The notes beneath the pieces were generated by a model, which worked only from the letters and a program-made list of their open reading frames with translations, searched no databases and had not been told where the DNA came from. The position numbers were made by a program, and so were the translations under genes. This document shows positions 1 through 6,791 of a stretch of DNA of 22,808 nucleotides, one piece after another (position 1 is the stretch's first letter; each line of letters begins with the position of its first letter). The DNA is from Palsa-601 sp052146895 (GTDB lineage: Bacteria > Actinomycetota > Acidimicrobiia > Acidimicrobiales > Bog-793). The stretch is from positions 1 to 22,808 of the forward strand of contig JBKQLZ010000273.1 in the NCBI GenBank assembly GCA_052146895.1. The letters run 5' to 3'.

Positions 1-515
1 GCTGCGATCGTCAACACATCGACATCACGGAGGTTGAGCCCGACGATCCAAGCCGTCTCGAGAGTCGGCGCGACCGATTTCACGGCTTGTATGGCGCTCC
101 TCGAGAAACTCGACACCACCACACCCTCAGCGCCCTCGCCCGACCCCCACTCGAGCGCCCCACGCTCGAGAAGAAGCCGTGCGCACAATCGCGCAACCAA
201 TTGAGTCGGGTCGAAGTCCGCATCGACCTTGACGTTCTTCACCTCGACGTTCACGAGCATTCCCCCGCAAGCATCTAGGGCCTCGGCGAATGACGGGATC
301 TCGCTTGGCAGGTCAGAGGAGTGCGTGTCGCAGACGAGCGAGCCCGTCTCCAGCACGGCGTCGTGGTGGACGACGAGCTGCTGGTCAGCCGAACGGCGCA
401 CGTCGAACTCCACTCCGTCTGCGCCGAGGCGGTTAGAGGCGAGGAAGGCGGCAACGGTGTTCTCGCGCTCCGGCCCGAGTGGGCCTGATCCGCGGTGTGC
501 GATCACGAGTGTCAT
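1..515 (-). CDS. Glycerophosphodiester phosphodiesterase, partial (C-terminus beyond left edge)
   Basis: The minus strand is open from an ATG at 515 to the window edge, giving 171 residues. The start reads MTLVIAHRGS, with the HRG motif at residues 7-9, the metal-binding pair in VEFDV (E36, D38) and VVHHDAVL (H51, D52). These are the hallmarks of the GDPD/UgpQ TIM-barrel family, which hydrolyses glycerophosphodiesters to glycerol-3-phosphate and an alcohol. No signal peptide is seen, so a cytoplasmic enzyme is likely. Complete members have about 240 residues, so the last quarter is missing. A purine-rich ribosome site (AGAAAGAG) precedes the start; an in-frame GTG one codon upstream (518) is an alternative. 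The gene diverges from whiB and may share its control region. Family assignment is confident; the substrate cannot be read from sequence. Confidence 0.9.
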   Translation of the reverse strand, partial: MTLVIAHRGSGPLGPERENTVAAFLASNRLGADGVEFDVRRSADQQLVVHHDAVLETGSLVCDTHSSDLPSEIPSFAEALDACGGMLVNVEVKNVKVDADFDPTQLVARLCARLLLERGALEWGSGEGAEGVVVSSFSRSAIQAVKSVAPTLETAWIVGLNLRDVDVLTIA

Positions 516-540
516 CACGCTCTTTCTGGCTTGATAGGGG

Positions 541-556
541 GTTTCGAGCCCGAAAC
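541..556. repeat. Short inverted repeat upstream of the phosphodiesterase gene
   Basis: GTTTCG-AGCC-CGAAAC is a perfect 6-bp inverted repeat with a 4-base spacer. It lies about 25 bases upstream of the minus-strand phosphodiesterase start, where its promoter should be. It could be an operator or a small hairpin; no protein can be assigned. Confidence 0.35.
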
Positions 557-570
557 GGGGGAATTTCATC

Positions 571-586
571 TGTGCTCGTGCTCACA
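571..586. promoter_or_regulatory. CRP-like binding site, distal (upstream of whiB)
   Basis: TGTGC-TCGTGC-TCACA matches the CRP/FNR-family consensus TGTGA-N6-TCACA at 9 of 10 conserved positions. It ends four bases before a plausible -35 element for whiB (590-595), a location suited to activation. It is also about 55 bases upstream of the divergent phosphodiesterase start and could act on both genes. The match is seen directly; binding is inferred. Confidence 0.55.
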
Positions 587-589
587 TGC

Positions 590-618
590 TTGCAGGCGTT
601 ACCTATTCGTCCTATCAT
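590..618 (+). promoter_or_regulatory. Candidate promoter for whiB
   Basis: TTGCAG at 590-595 and TATCAT at 613-618 are separated by 17 bases, the optimal spacing for a housekeeping sigma factor. The -10 matches TATAAT at 5 of 6 positions and the -35 matches TTGACA at 3 of 6. Transcription would start near 625 and give a leader of about 135 bases before the chosen whiB start. Confidence 0.4.
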
Positions 619-694
619 CTTGGCAGCAGTACCGCTCGCCGACCCGGCCGGCTCCCGCTTCAACGCTGCAGCTGGCTTAAAGCGGCCGTATGTT

Positions 695-710
695 TGTGAC
701 TTTGTTCACG
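695..710. promoter_or_regulatory. CRP-like binding site, proximal (upstream of whiB)
   Basis: TGTGA-CTTTGT-TCACG matches TGTGA-N6-TCACA at 9 of 10 conserved positions. It lies 48 bases before the whiB start and downstream of the candidate promoter at 590-618. It could therefore act as a block, or serve a second promoter closer to the gene. In M. tuberculosis, whiB1 is directly controlled by the cAMP receptor protein Rv3676, which makes a CRP site here biologically sensible. Confidence 0.6.
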
Positions 711-747
711 AGTCGGTCGGCGAACAATCGAGACGGCAGCACCTCAC

Positions 748-753
748 AGGAGG
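748..753 (+). promoter_or_regulatory. Ribosome binding site that decides the whiB start
   Basis: A perfect AGGAGG lies five bases before the GTG at 759. It supports that GTG over the in-frame ATG at 690, whose extra 23 residues have no counterpart in the conserved WhiB core and would be encoded across the proximal CRP-like site. Confidence 0.8.
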
Positions 754-758
754 CGAGG

Positions 759-1052
759 GTGGCACTGACCTGGACCCGCTCAATCGAGTGGGATACCGAC
801 GACTGGCGGAAGAACGCGGCTTGTCGGGACACTGACCCCGACTTGTTCTTCCCGGTCGGCACGACCGGCCAAGCCATCGATCAAATCGAGGCGGCTCGGG
901 GCGTCTGCCTGAGTTGCGAAGTACGTGAGCCGTGCCTGGAGTTCGCCCTCGCGACGAATCAGGAATCCGGCGTATGGGGTGCTACCTCTGAGGAGGAGCG
1001 CCGCAAGCTGCGCAAAGCTTGGCTGGCTGCTCGCCGGCGCCGCGCCTCCTAA
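759..1052 (+). CDS. WhiB-family Fe-S transcriptional regulator
   Basis: The 97-residue product has the Wbl signature. One cysteine lies in NAACRD, followed by DPDLFFP, then a CxxCxxxxxC cluster in GVCLSCEVREPCLEF, the GVWGATSEEERR turn and a basic C-terminal tail (KAWLAARRRR). The four cysteines hold a [4Fe-4S] cluster that senses nitric oxide or oxygen; in WhiB1-type proteins the cluster-bound form binds region 4 of the primary sigma factor and the tail contacts DNA. The length fits the short WhiB1/WhiB2 classes. The usual GVWGG turn reads GVWGA here. The neighbouring PdtaS-type kinase and the CRP-like sites favour WhiB1 orthology, but the exact subclass is inferred. Confidence 0.93.
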   Translation: MALTWTRSIEWDTDDWRKNAACRDTDPDLFFPVGTTGQAIDQIEAARGVCLSCEVREPCLEFALATNQESGVWGATSEEERRKLRKAWLAARRRRAS

Positions 1053-1106
1053 CAAGAAATCCAGTTCAGTCCCGCTTTGTCCCGATTAATTCGGCGTGAG
1101 CCTGAA

Positions 1107-2462
1107 TCAGCCGCCATCTGAGAGGCGCTGGCAGGCCGTCACAATGGCGGTGGGGATCCTCGCCGAGGCCGGCAGGCCGCTCAGAACGTCACCACAGAAC
1201 GTTCGGCGGCTCACCTCCCAGAATCCGGACGGAGATACGACCGCGACCCCGGTGCGCCACCTCCTGTTGCCGGCTTGGTACACGACTTCTGCCTCCCGCG
1301 CGGAGAGGAACGTCACGGTTGCGACTCTCACGTCGGTGACCACAGCAGACGGCATCTGAGCTGTCGCCAGGGCGCCGTAGGATGTCGGCGGCTGAATTGA
1401 GGAGTCGAGGCTCCGTCCCGCCTCCACCGCCGCGAGGTTCTCCGCCACACCGCTCGAGGCGTAGAAGGTATACGCCTGATGGAATGCCGAGACGACAGAT
1501 GCCGTGGCAAGAAGCGGCGCAGCGGGCTGGCTCCCAGAAGGCGTCACCGTCTGATCCGCGGAACCGGAGGTCAGGCACGTCCCGCTCGGAGCGGTCGAAG
1601 AGGCCGGCACAAGAGACGTCCCGATGGCCTCGGAGCCGCGGCCCATCAGGAACCCGATCGAGTGAAGCGACTGCCCCGACGCGTCCTCGGCCACCACGCT
1701 GAAGAAACGTGACGTTACCGACGCCGCCGTCGTGCCACCTAGCACCGCGACGTCCGCCTCAGGGCGCATCGCGTCGGTGGTGCCGTCGGGCTCCTCGGCA
1801 GCGACACGGGCGACATTCGAGCCGACGGCGATCGTTGCCCACCAGAGATCGACACTGGCGGACACAGGAACGGCTCCTGAGTCGACGACTTCGAGGCCGT
1901 CCGCAGCCAGCGGCTGCAGCGCGACTACGCCAGTGGCGGTACCCACCGCCGTCCCTTTCGATGCGGTCGTCGTGAGGAGCTCAGCGGCAAGGCAGTCGTT
2001 CAACGAGGCACCGCTAGCGACTCCCACCGGACTTAGCCATGTGCCGTCGGTTGACAGCTTGGTTCCCGCCGGCGTCGTCCTGTTGATGACTAAGGGGGCC
2101 CTCGCTCCGGGTTCGGGGCTAGTCGGGCCCTTGGAACTACGGCCGTACTTGGTAGACCCGCTTCTCCCGGGGCCTGTCGGAAGAGAGCCCGCTTGGTTCT
2201 TTGCGTTCGACGAGAAAATCCCGTGCTGAGCCCTGATCGGTGCGAGGAAAGCACCGAATGACCCCCCGACCACGGCAGCGACGACCAGCGCGGCGGCAGC
2301 TAGCGAGACGCGCCCCCGCCGCTGAGCGCCGTAGGTCGCGCGGTCGATGCGCCGATTGAGGTCACCGAGGTCGGGCTCGGCGTGAACCGCGGATGCCCGT
2401 GCTCCGAGGGCCTGCCGGAGCGAGCTTTCGAGGTCGGATCGACCGCGTTGCTCCGAGCTCAT
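1107..2462 (-). CDS. Putative membrane anti-sigma-like protein with large extracytoplasmic domain
   Basis: The 451-residue product starts at an ATG that overlaps the sigma-factor stop by 4 bp (ATGA), which indicates translational coupling. An alternative start 23 codons upstream would lie inside the sigma gene and is not favoured. Residues 1-50 are charged and cytoplasmic, and residues 52-72 form one membrane helix. About 370 residues rich in Ala, Ser, Thr and Gly follow outside, with four cysteines. The last 120 residues end in a pattern (GFWEVSRRTFCGDVL) like the C-terminus of NTF2-like/MTB12-type secreted domains. No HxxxCxxC zinc anti-sigma motif is present. Position, coupling and topology suggest that it restrains the adjacent sigma factor; this is inferred. 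It converges on whiB across 54 bases. Confidence 0.7.
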   Translation of the reverse strand: MSSEQRGRSDLESSLRQALGARASAVHAEPDLGDLNRRIDRATYGAQRRGRVSLAAAALVVAAVVGGSFGAFLAPIRAQHGIFSSNAKNQAGSLPTGPGRSGSTKYGRSSKGPTSPEPGARAPLVINRTTPAGTKLSTDGTWLSPVGVASGASLNDCLAAELLTTTASKGTAVGTATGVVALQPLAADGLEVVDSGAVPVSASVDLWWATIAVGSNVARVAAEEPDGTTDAMRPEADVAVLGGTTAASVTSRFFSVVAEDASGQSLHSIGFLMGRGSEAIGTSLVPASSTAPSGTCLTSGSADQTVTPSGSQPAAPLLATASVVSAFHQAYTFYASSGVAENLAAVEAGRSLDSSIQPPTSYGALATAQMPSAVVTDVRVATVTFLSAREAEVVYQAGNRRWRTGVAVVSPSGFWEVSRRTFCGDVLSGLPASARIPTAIVTACQRLSDGG

Positions 2463-3100
2463 TGCTCGAGCACTCCCCTCATCCGTTCGAGGCCCCGGTG
2501 GATGAGGGAGCCGACAGTTCCTGGTCTGCATCCGAGCGCCTCGGCAATCTCTATCTCCGAGAGGTCTGCGTAGTAGCGAAGGACGACAGCCGCTCGCTGA
2601 CGGTAAGGCAGCGTCAGCAGGACATCGTGGAGCTCGCCGGGATGCGCCGCTGACGGCGAGGCCGACTCGACGTTGTCGACGACGTAGAGGAGGGGTCGAC
2701 GGTCCCGCTCCCGGCCAACCTTGCGGAAGTGGGAGCGGCAGGCGTTCACGACTGCCTGCTTGGCGTATCTCTCCGGCGTGTCGAGACGGTCATAGTGCCT
2801 ATGAAGTCTCACGAAACAGTCCTGTACCAGGTCTTCCGAGATCTCGTTCGATCCCGTGAGGACGAACGCGAGCCGTACGAGCGATTGGTAGGCGGAGACG
2901 TAGAGCTCCTCGAAGGACGGCCGGACCCCGGCGAGGTCCGCAAGTACCTGCTCCCCGGCGTCGTCGGGAGCCGCCTTCACCATGGCCATCGGAGGTTGAG
3001 ACGCCGCTGAGGGCGCTGATCTTGCAGCGTCATCGTCGGCGTCCCCGCGCGGCGCCGGTGGGTCGGCCGATCCGTCCGGTGTCGCCGAGATCTCGGCCAT
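2459..3100 (-). CDS. ECF RNA polymerase sigma factor (SigE/SigM-like)
   Basis: The 213-residue product has a Pro/Ala/Asp-rich N-terminal extension of about 60 residues. Sigma region 2 follows (about 64-130, with SEDLVQDCFVRLHRH) and then region 4 (about 155-213), with LPYRQRAAVVLRYYADLSEIEIAEALGC and a recognition helix in GTVGSLIHRGLERM. The missing regions 1 and 3 define the ECF class. AGGGGAG lies seven bases before the ATG. The gene lies 12 bases downstream of the PdtaS-like kinase and overlaps the anti-sigma-like gene by 4 bp, so kinase, sigma factor and membrane partner are probably one transcript. The target promoters are unknown. The N-terminal extension is longer than usual, and an internal Met near residue 38 is an alternative start. 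Confidence 0.93.
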   Translation of the reverse strand: MAEISATPDGSADPPAPRGDADDDAARSAPSAASQPPMAMVKAAPDDAGEQVLADLAGVRPSFEELYVSAYQSLVRLAFVLTGSNEISEDLVQDCFVRLHRHYDRLDTPERYAKQAVVNACRSHFRKVGRERDRRPLLYVVDNVESASPSAAHPGELHDVLLTLPYRQRAAVVLRYYADLSEIEIAEALGCRPGTVGSLIHRGLERMRGVLEQ

Positions 3101-3112
3101 CTCTTTTCTCCC

Positions 3113-4630
3113 CTAGAACGCCGCGCCCGCCCGTCGAGTGGGCACGGCGAGGCTCACCAGTGTCCCACGATCATCGACCATCGATATCGTGCCACCTAGC
3201 TGGGTCCGGACGAGGTCGCGGACTATCGACAAGCCGAGGCTCCGGGTCACCTCGATGTCGAAGCCCTCCGGCAAGCCCACGCCATTGTCGCGGACGATCA
3301 CCTCGTAGTTCTGCGGATCGTGGTGGAACACGAGGTCGATGCGGGGCGCTCCGTCAGGGCGTTCGGTGCGTTCGGTTGGCCCTTCGGCGTCGCCGGAGAC
3401 GAAGGCGTGCTCGATCGCGTTCTGGAGGAGCTCGGCAACCACGACCGACAGCGGCGTCGCCATCTCCGCCGGGATGTCGCCGAGCTCGCCCTCCACTCGC
3501 ACAGCGACGTCGTGAAGGCCGACATTGGACTCTTGTGCCATCTTGACGAGCGCGTGGACGATCTCGTCGAAGGGAACCTGGTCACCCGCCTCGCGCGAGA
3601 GGATCTCGTGCACGACGGCGATCGCCCTGATGCGCCGCTCGGCTTCCGCGAGAGCGATCTTCCCAGCCGGCGCATCGATGCGCCTCGCCTGCAGGCGAAG
3701 CAGCGAGGAGATCGTCTGCAGGTTGTTCTTCACCCGGTGATGGACCTCGCGGATCGTTGCGTCCTTCGTCAGGAGCAGGCGATCCCGCCGGCGCACGTCC
3801 GTCACGTCGCGGAGCAGCACGAGCGCCCCGGTCACCTCGCCACGCGAGAGCAACGGGATGCAACGCAGCAAGAGCGTCACCTCGGAGCGCCGTTCGATCT
3901 CTTCGACGACTGGAAGGCGGGAAGCGAACGAGTCCTGCACGATGCTCGTGTCGAGCCCGAGTGCCGGCAGCGTCGAACCGTTGATGGCACTCATGATGCC
4001 GATGCGATGTAGCGCTGAGACGGCGTTCGGTGAGACGAATGTGATCCGGGTCCTCTCGTCCAGCACCATCACGCCATCGCCGACCCGAGGCGAGTGCTCG
4101 ACCGGCAGGTCGTCGTCGGCGAACGGGAAGATCCCATCGGTCACCATCAGCGACAGCCGCTCGAACAGCTCTAGGTAGACCCGCTCGAGCGCGCCACGAC
4201 GTCGCGCGATCGTCGGCGACCAAACTCGGGAGATCGCACCGAGGACCTGGGCTGAGTAGCGAACCGGGATGCACTCGACACGGAGGTGGCCCTCGCCGGT
4301 GTCGTTGCGTTGCTCGCCAACGGCGATCGCTCCGGTCCTCAGGGCCTCGACGACGAGCGGGAGCTCTCTTGCGGTCACCACTTCACCGACGAGGTCAATC
4401 TCGAAGAGCGTCTGGCTTGTGGTCGGGCGGACCTGACCGAGTACGACGAGCCTCTGATCGTCGTCGGCGACGGTGCCACTCGCGAGGGGATCGAACGGGA
4501 CGTAAAGCAGCAGATCGGAGAAGCACAGGTCGGCGAGCAGGCTCCACGTCGCCATGAGGCGGTCGAGGTGCCTCCGGGCGCCGGGCTCGAGCGAGGTGTT
4601 GCGGTATGCGAGCTCCAGAGGTGAGCTCAT
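3113..4630 (-). CDS. pdtaS: PdtaS-like sensor histidine kinase (HisKA_2 type)
   Basis: The 505-residue product starts at an ATG overlapping the PHP gene stop by 4 bp. The reading frame stays open further upstream, but that part lies inside the PHP gene. There are no membrane segments, so it is cytosolic. Residues 1-150 look GAF-like and about 180-280 PAS-like. A HisKA_2 dimerization domain carries the phospho-acceptor in EVHHRVKNNLQTI (H297/H298). The HATPase domain shows the N-box ELLQNAIEHAF (E400, N404), DNGVGL (448-453) and a second glycine box SLGLSIV (464-470). In mycobacteria PdtaS phosphorylates PdtaR, an RNA-binding ANTAR regulator; no such partner is in this window. PdtaS lies beside whiB1 in M. 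tuberculosis, as it nearly does here. Confidence 0.88.
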   Translation of the reverse strand: MSSPLELAYRNTSLEPGARRHLDRLMATWSLLADLCFSDLLLYVPFDPLASGTVADDDQRLVVLGQVRPTTSQTLFEIDLVGEVVTARELPLVVEALRTGAIAVGEQRNDTGEGHLRVECIPVRYSAQVLGAISRVWSPTIARRRGALERVYLELFERLSLMVTDGIFPFADDDLPVEHSPRVGDGVMVLDERTRITFVSPNAVSALHRIGIMSAINGSTLPALGLDTSIVQDSFASRLPVVEEIERRSEVTLLLRCIPLLSRGEVTGALVLLRDVTDVRRRDRLLLTKDATIREVHHRVKNNLQTISSLLRLQARRIDAPAGKIALAEAERRIRAIAVVHEILSREAGDQVPFDEIVHALVKMAQESNVGLHDVAVRVEGELGDIPAEMATPLSVVVAELLQNAIEHAFVSGDAEGPTERTERPDGAPRIDLVFHHDPQNYEVIVRDNGVGLPEGFDIEVTRSLGLSIVRDLVRTQLGGTISMVDDRGTLVSLAVPTRRAGAAF

Positions 4631-5535
4631 GCGTCGTCCAACTTGGCATCGAGCGCGAGCTCCTCGCCCACGCGGGAGCGGAATCGTCTGACAGAGCCGA
4701 AGCCCGCCCGGACGGCGGTTCGGTGCAACACGTCGATGCGGTTCCCCACTCGGCCGACCCCATGCGCGTCCGACGCGAACGTGATGGGAACCCCCTTTGC
4801 TCCGAAGCGCTCGAGCAAGCTCGCCGACGGGTAGTCCTCCCGGCAGAGCTTCAACATGCCCGCCGAGGACATCTCGGCCGCCATGCCGCTCGAAGCGGCC
4901 GCTTCGGCGATCCGCTCCTCGCATTCGTCGATGACCGCCCGGTCCGGGAAACGTCCCGCTGCCTTCACGAGATCGGGGTGCGCCAGCACGTCGCACGCCT
5001 TCGTGTCGGCAAGCTCCGCAAGCGCGTCGGCATAGGCCCTCCAGACGTCGGCGTACGGCCAGCGGTCCCACTCCTCCATCTGGATCGCGTCCGAGACGAT
5101 GTCGAACATCCAGCTCTCGATCCAGTGGACGGATCCGAGCAGCACGTCGAACGGGTAACCCGCCAAGAGTTGCGAGACCTTGTCCATACGACCGGGGTAG
5201 TAGTCCACCTCGAGCCCCACCACGACAGGCAGACCTGCCTCCTTCGCCGCGACCGCTGTCTCCACGTACTTGTCGAGATCTGCCGTCGCGTGGTGGTCGA
5301 AGTACGCCTCGGCCTCGGCGTTGAGGGGCTGACCGCCCCGCTCGGTGCAGCTCTCCCACCAACGATCGACGACGGCACGTCCCTGAACGAAACGGAAGAA
5401 GTGCTCCGTCAGCGCTATCTCGCCCACTCCGGCGGCTTCTGCCTGGTCCGTGTACCGGCTAATTCGGTCGAGCGCGAGCTCCCCCTCGTCGGCCCGCTCC
5501 GCGTGCGGCCAAAGATGGACGTGGTAGTCGATCAT
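4627..5535 (-). CDS. PHP-domain phosphatase (histidinol-phosphatase-like)
   Basis: The 302-residue product carries the PHP metal site in order: DYHVHLW (H5, H7), ALTEHFF (H45), VVGLEVDYY (E109), GSVHWIE (H137), LAHPDLV (H186) and FASDAHGVG (D256, H258). This is a metal-dependent phosphoesterase closest in layout to HisJ/HisK histidinol phosphatases. Members of this group outside his operons often act on other phosphoesters, so the substrate is open; no other his gene is visible here. The start overlaps the ATPase 2 stop by 4 bp and the stop overlaps the kinase start by 4 bp, so it is translated as part of the operon. Confidence 0.87.
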   Translation of the reverse strand: MIDYHVHLWPHAERADEGELALDRISRYTDQAEAAGVGEIALTEHFFRFVQGRAVVDRWWESCTERGGQPLNAEAEAYFDHHATADLDKYVETAVAAKEAGLPVVVGLEVDYYPGRMDKVSQLLAGYPFDVLLGSVHWIESWMFDIVSDAIQMEEWDRWPYADVWRAYADALAELADTKACDVLAHPDLVKAAGRFPDRAVIDECEERIAEAAASSGMAAEMSSAGMLKLCREDYPSASLLERFGAKGVPITFASDAHGVGRVGNRIDVLHRTAVRAGFGSVRRFRSRVGEELALDAKLDDA

Positions 5536-6791
5536 CGCTTTGCAGGCCCCGGTTCGGTCGGCGTCTCTCCCCAGATCCTCGCACCCATCTGGAGCAGCCC
5601 GGCAAGGTCGGTGACGTGGCCGGCTTGGTAGGGCACGATCGCCGTCACGTCGTGCGCTGCCGCGAGCTCTCTCAACAACTCGGCTTCCCTCGTGGCCACC
5701 TGGCGGAAGTTCGAGAAGCTCTGCGCTACCTCCTCGAGCACGCGAGCGATTACCGCCGGCGTCATCTCCTCGTCGGTCGCGCTCAGCGCCGGCGCCAGCC
5801 TCTCCGACAGCGCGGCGGCGTCGTCGGCAAGCACGTCGGCAGCCCGGGCTGCCAACGGGTCGGTGAGAGACGTGGGCAGCACCTTGTTGCAGACGAGGAG
5901 GCCGAGATGGAGCTTCCTCGACGCGAGGGCTGCCTTCATCTCCGACGCCTCCCGTCCCGGAACTGCTTCGAGCGTCGTAACGAGGAGGAACGTCGTCCTC
6001 ACGTCCCGCAGCAGTCGGTCGACGGCGTCTGCTCTTGCCACGAACCCGTCCCGCATCGTCTGGAGCAAGATGAAGAAGTCCGCGAGATCCTGCAGCAGCT
6101 GGCTGCCGAGCACCCGGTCGGCTACGGAGTAGAACGGGCGCGACGCAGCGTTCACGAGCCGTGATCGGTAGGGAATCGTGAGCCAGTGGAGGAGGCGGGA
6201 TGAAAAGAACTCCTGCATCCGAGCAGGCGCGTCGAGGAGGTCGAGGGCGTTGCGCGAGGGTGGCGTGTCGACGACGAGCAGGTCGTAGTCACCGTCCTCG
6301 TGCAGCTCGTACAGGCGCTCCATCGCGATGTAGTCCTGGCCCCCGGAGAAGCGCCGGCTGATGTTCTGATACAGCGGGTTCGCAAGGATCTGGAGGGCGG
6401 TCCCTTTGTCGGGAGCGTGCCGGCGGACGAGCGCGTCCCAGGACTCTGACATGTCGAGCATCGCAGCATGGAGCTCGCCTTTCGGCCTCACTCCCGCGGC
6501 GGTGAACGCCGAAGTCGGGATCCTCGTTGCGCTGTTGCCGAGCGCGCCGATGCCGAGAGCGTCCGCCAGGCGTTTGGCCGGGTCGACCGTGAGCACGAGG
6601 ACTCGACCACCGACCCGCGCGGCGACCGTGGCCGCAAGCGCTGCAGCGGTCGTCGTCTTACCGACTCCACCTGGGCCACAGGCCACAACTACTTCCTTCG
6701 CGGCAACGAGCTGCTCGATCTCGAGTGCAGTCTCCGACGCGACAGGCTGAGAGCTCGCGCGCCTCCGGGCTGTCGAGCGAGGCGGGCTCAC
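5532..6791 (-). CDS. ArsA/Get3-like ATPase, second of a pair
   Basis: The 419-residue product has an N-terminal P-loop with the deviant Walker A GPGGVGKTT (39-47), TVDPAKRLADALG (68-80, typical of ArsA/Get3) and a switch motif in LLVVDTPPSRNALD (about 171-184). It starts at a GTG overlapping the stop of ATPase 1 by 4 bp. The closest described pair known to me is Rv3679-Rv3680 of M. tuberculosis, related to arsenite/tail-anchor ATPases and studied for stress tolerance. The absence of an arsenite pump or other ars gene argues against arsenic export. A heteromeric complex with ATPase 1 is inferred from pairing and coupling. Confidence 0.85.
   Translation of the reverse strand: MSPPRSTARRRASSQPVASETALEIEQLVAAKEVVVACGPGGVGKTTTAAALAATVAARVGGRVLVLTVDPAKRLADALGIGALGNSATRIPTSAFTAAGVRPKGELHAAMLDMSESWDALVRRHAPDKGTALQILANPLYQNISRRFSGGQDYIAMERLYELHEDGDYDLLVVDTPPSRNALDLLDAPARMQEFFSSRLLHWLTIPYRSRLVNAASRPFYSVADRVLGSQLLQDLADFFILLQTMRDGFVARADAVDRLLRDVRTTFLLVTTLEAVPGREASEMKAALASRKLHLGLLVCNKVLPTSLTDPLAARAADVLADDAAALSERLAPALSATDEEMTPAVIARVLEEVAQSFSNFRQVATREAELLRELAAAHDVTAIVPYQAGHVTDLAGLLQMGARIWGETPTEPGPAKR

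Noticed and set aside
690..758. Upstream in-frame ATG for whiB at 690
   Set aside because: The perfect AGGAGG before the GTG at 759 is far better, and the added residues are not part of the WhiB core.
1082..1094. CCGA-TTAAT-TCGG hairpin between whiB and the anti-sigma-like gene
   Set aside because: Only a 4-bp stem without a T-tract; too weak to call a terminator.
4631..5362. N-terminal extension of the kinase reading frame up to 5362
   Set aside because: The extra 244 residues are Arg/Gly-rich shadow sequence inside the PHP gene in another frame; the ATG at 4630 overlaps the PHP stop by 4 bp like its neighbours.
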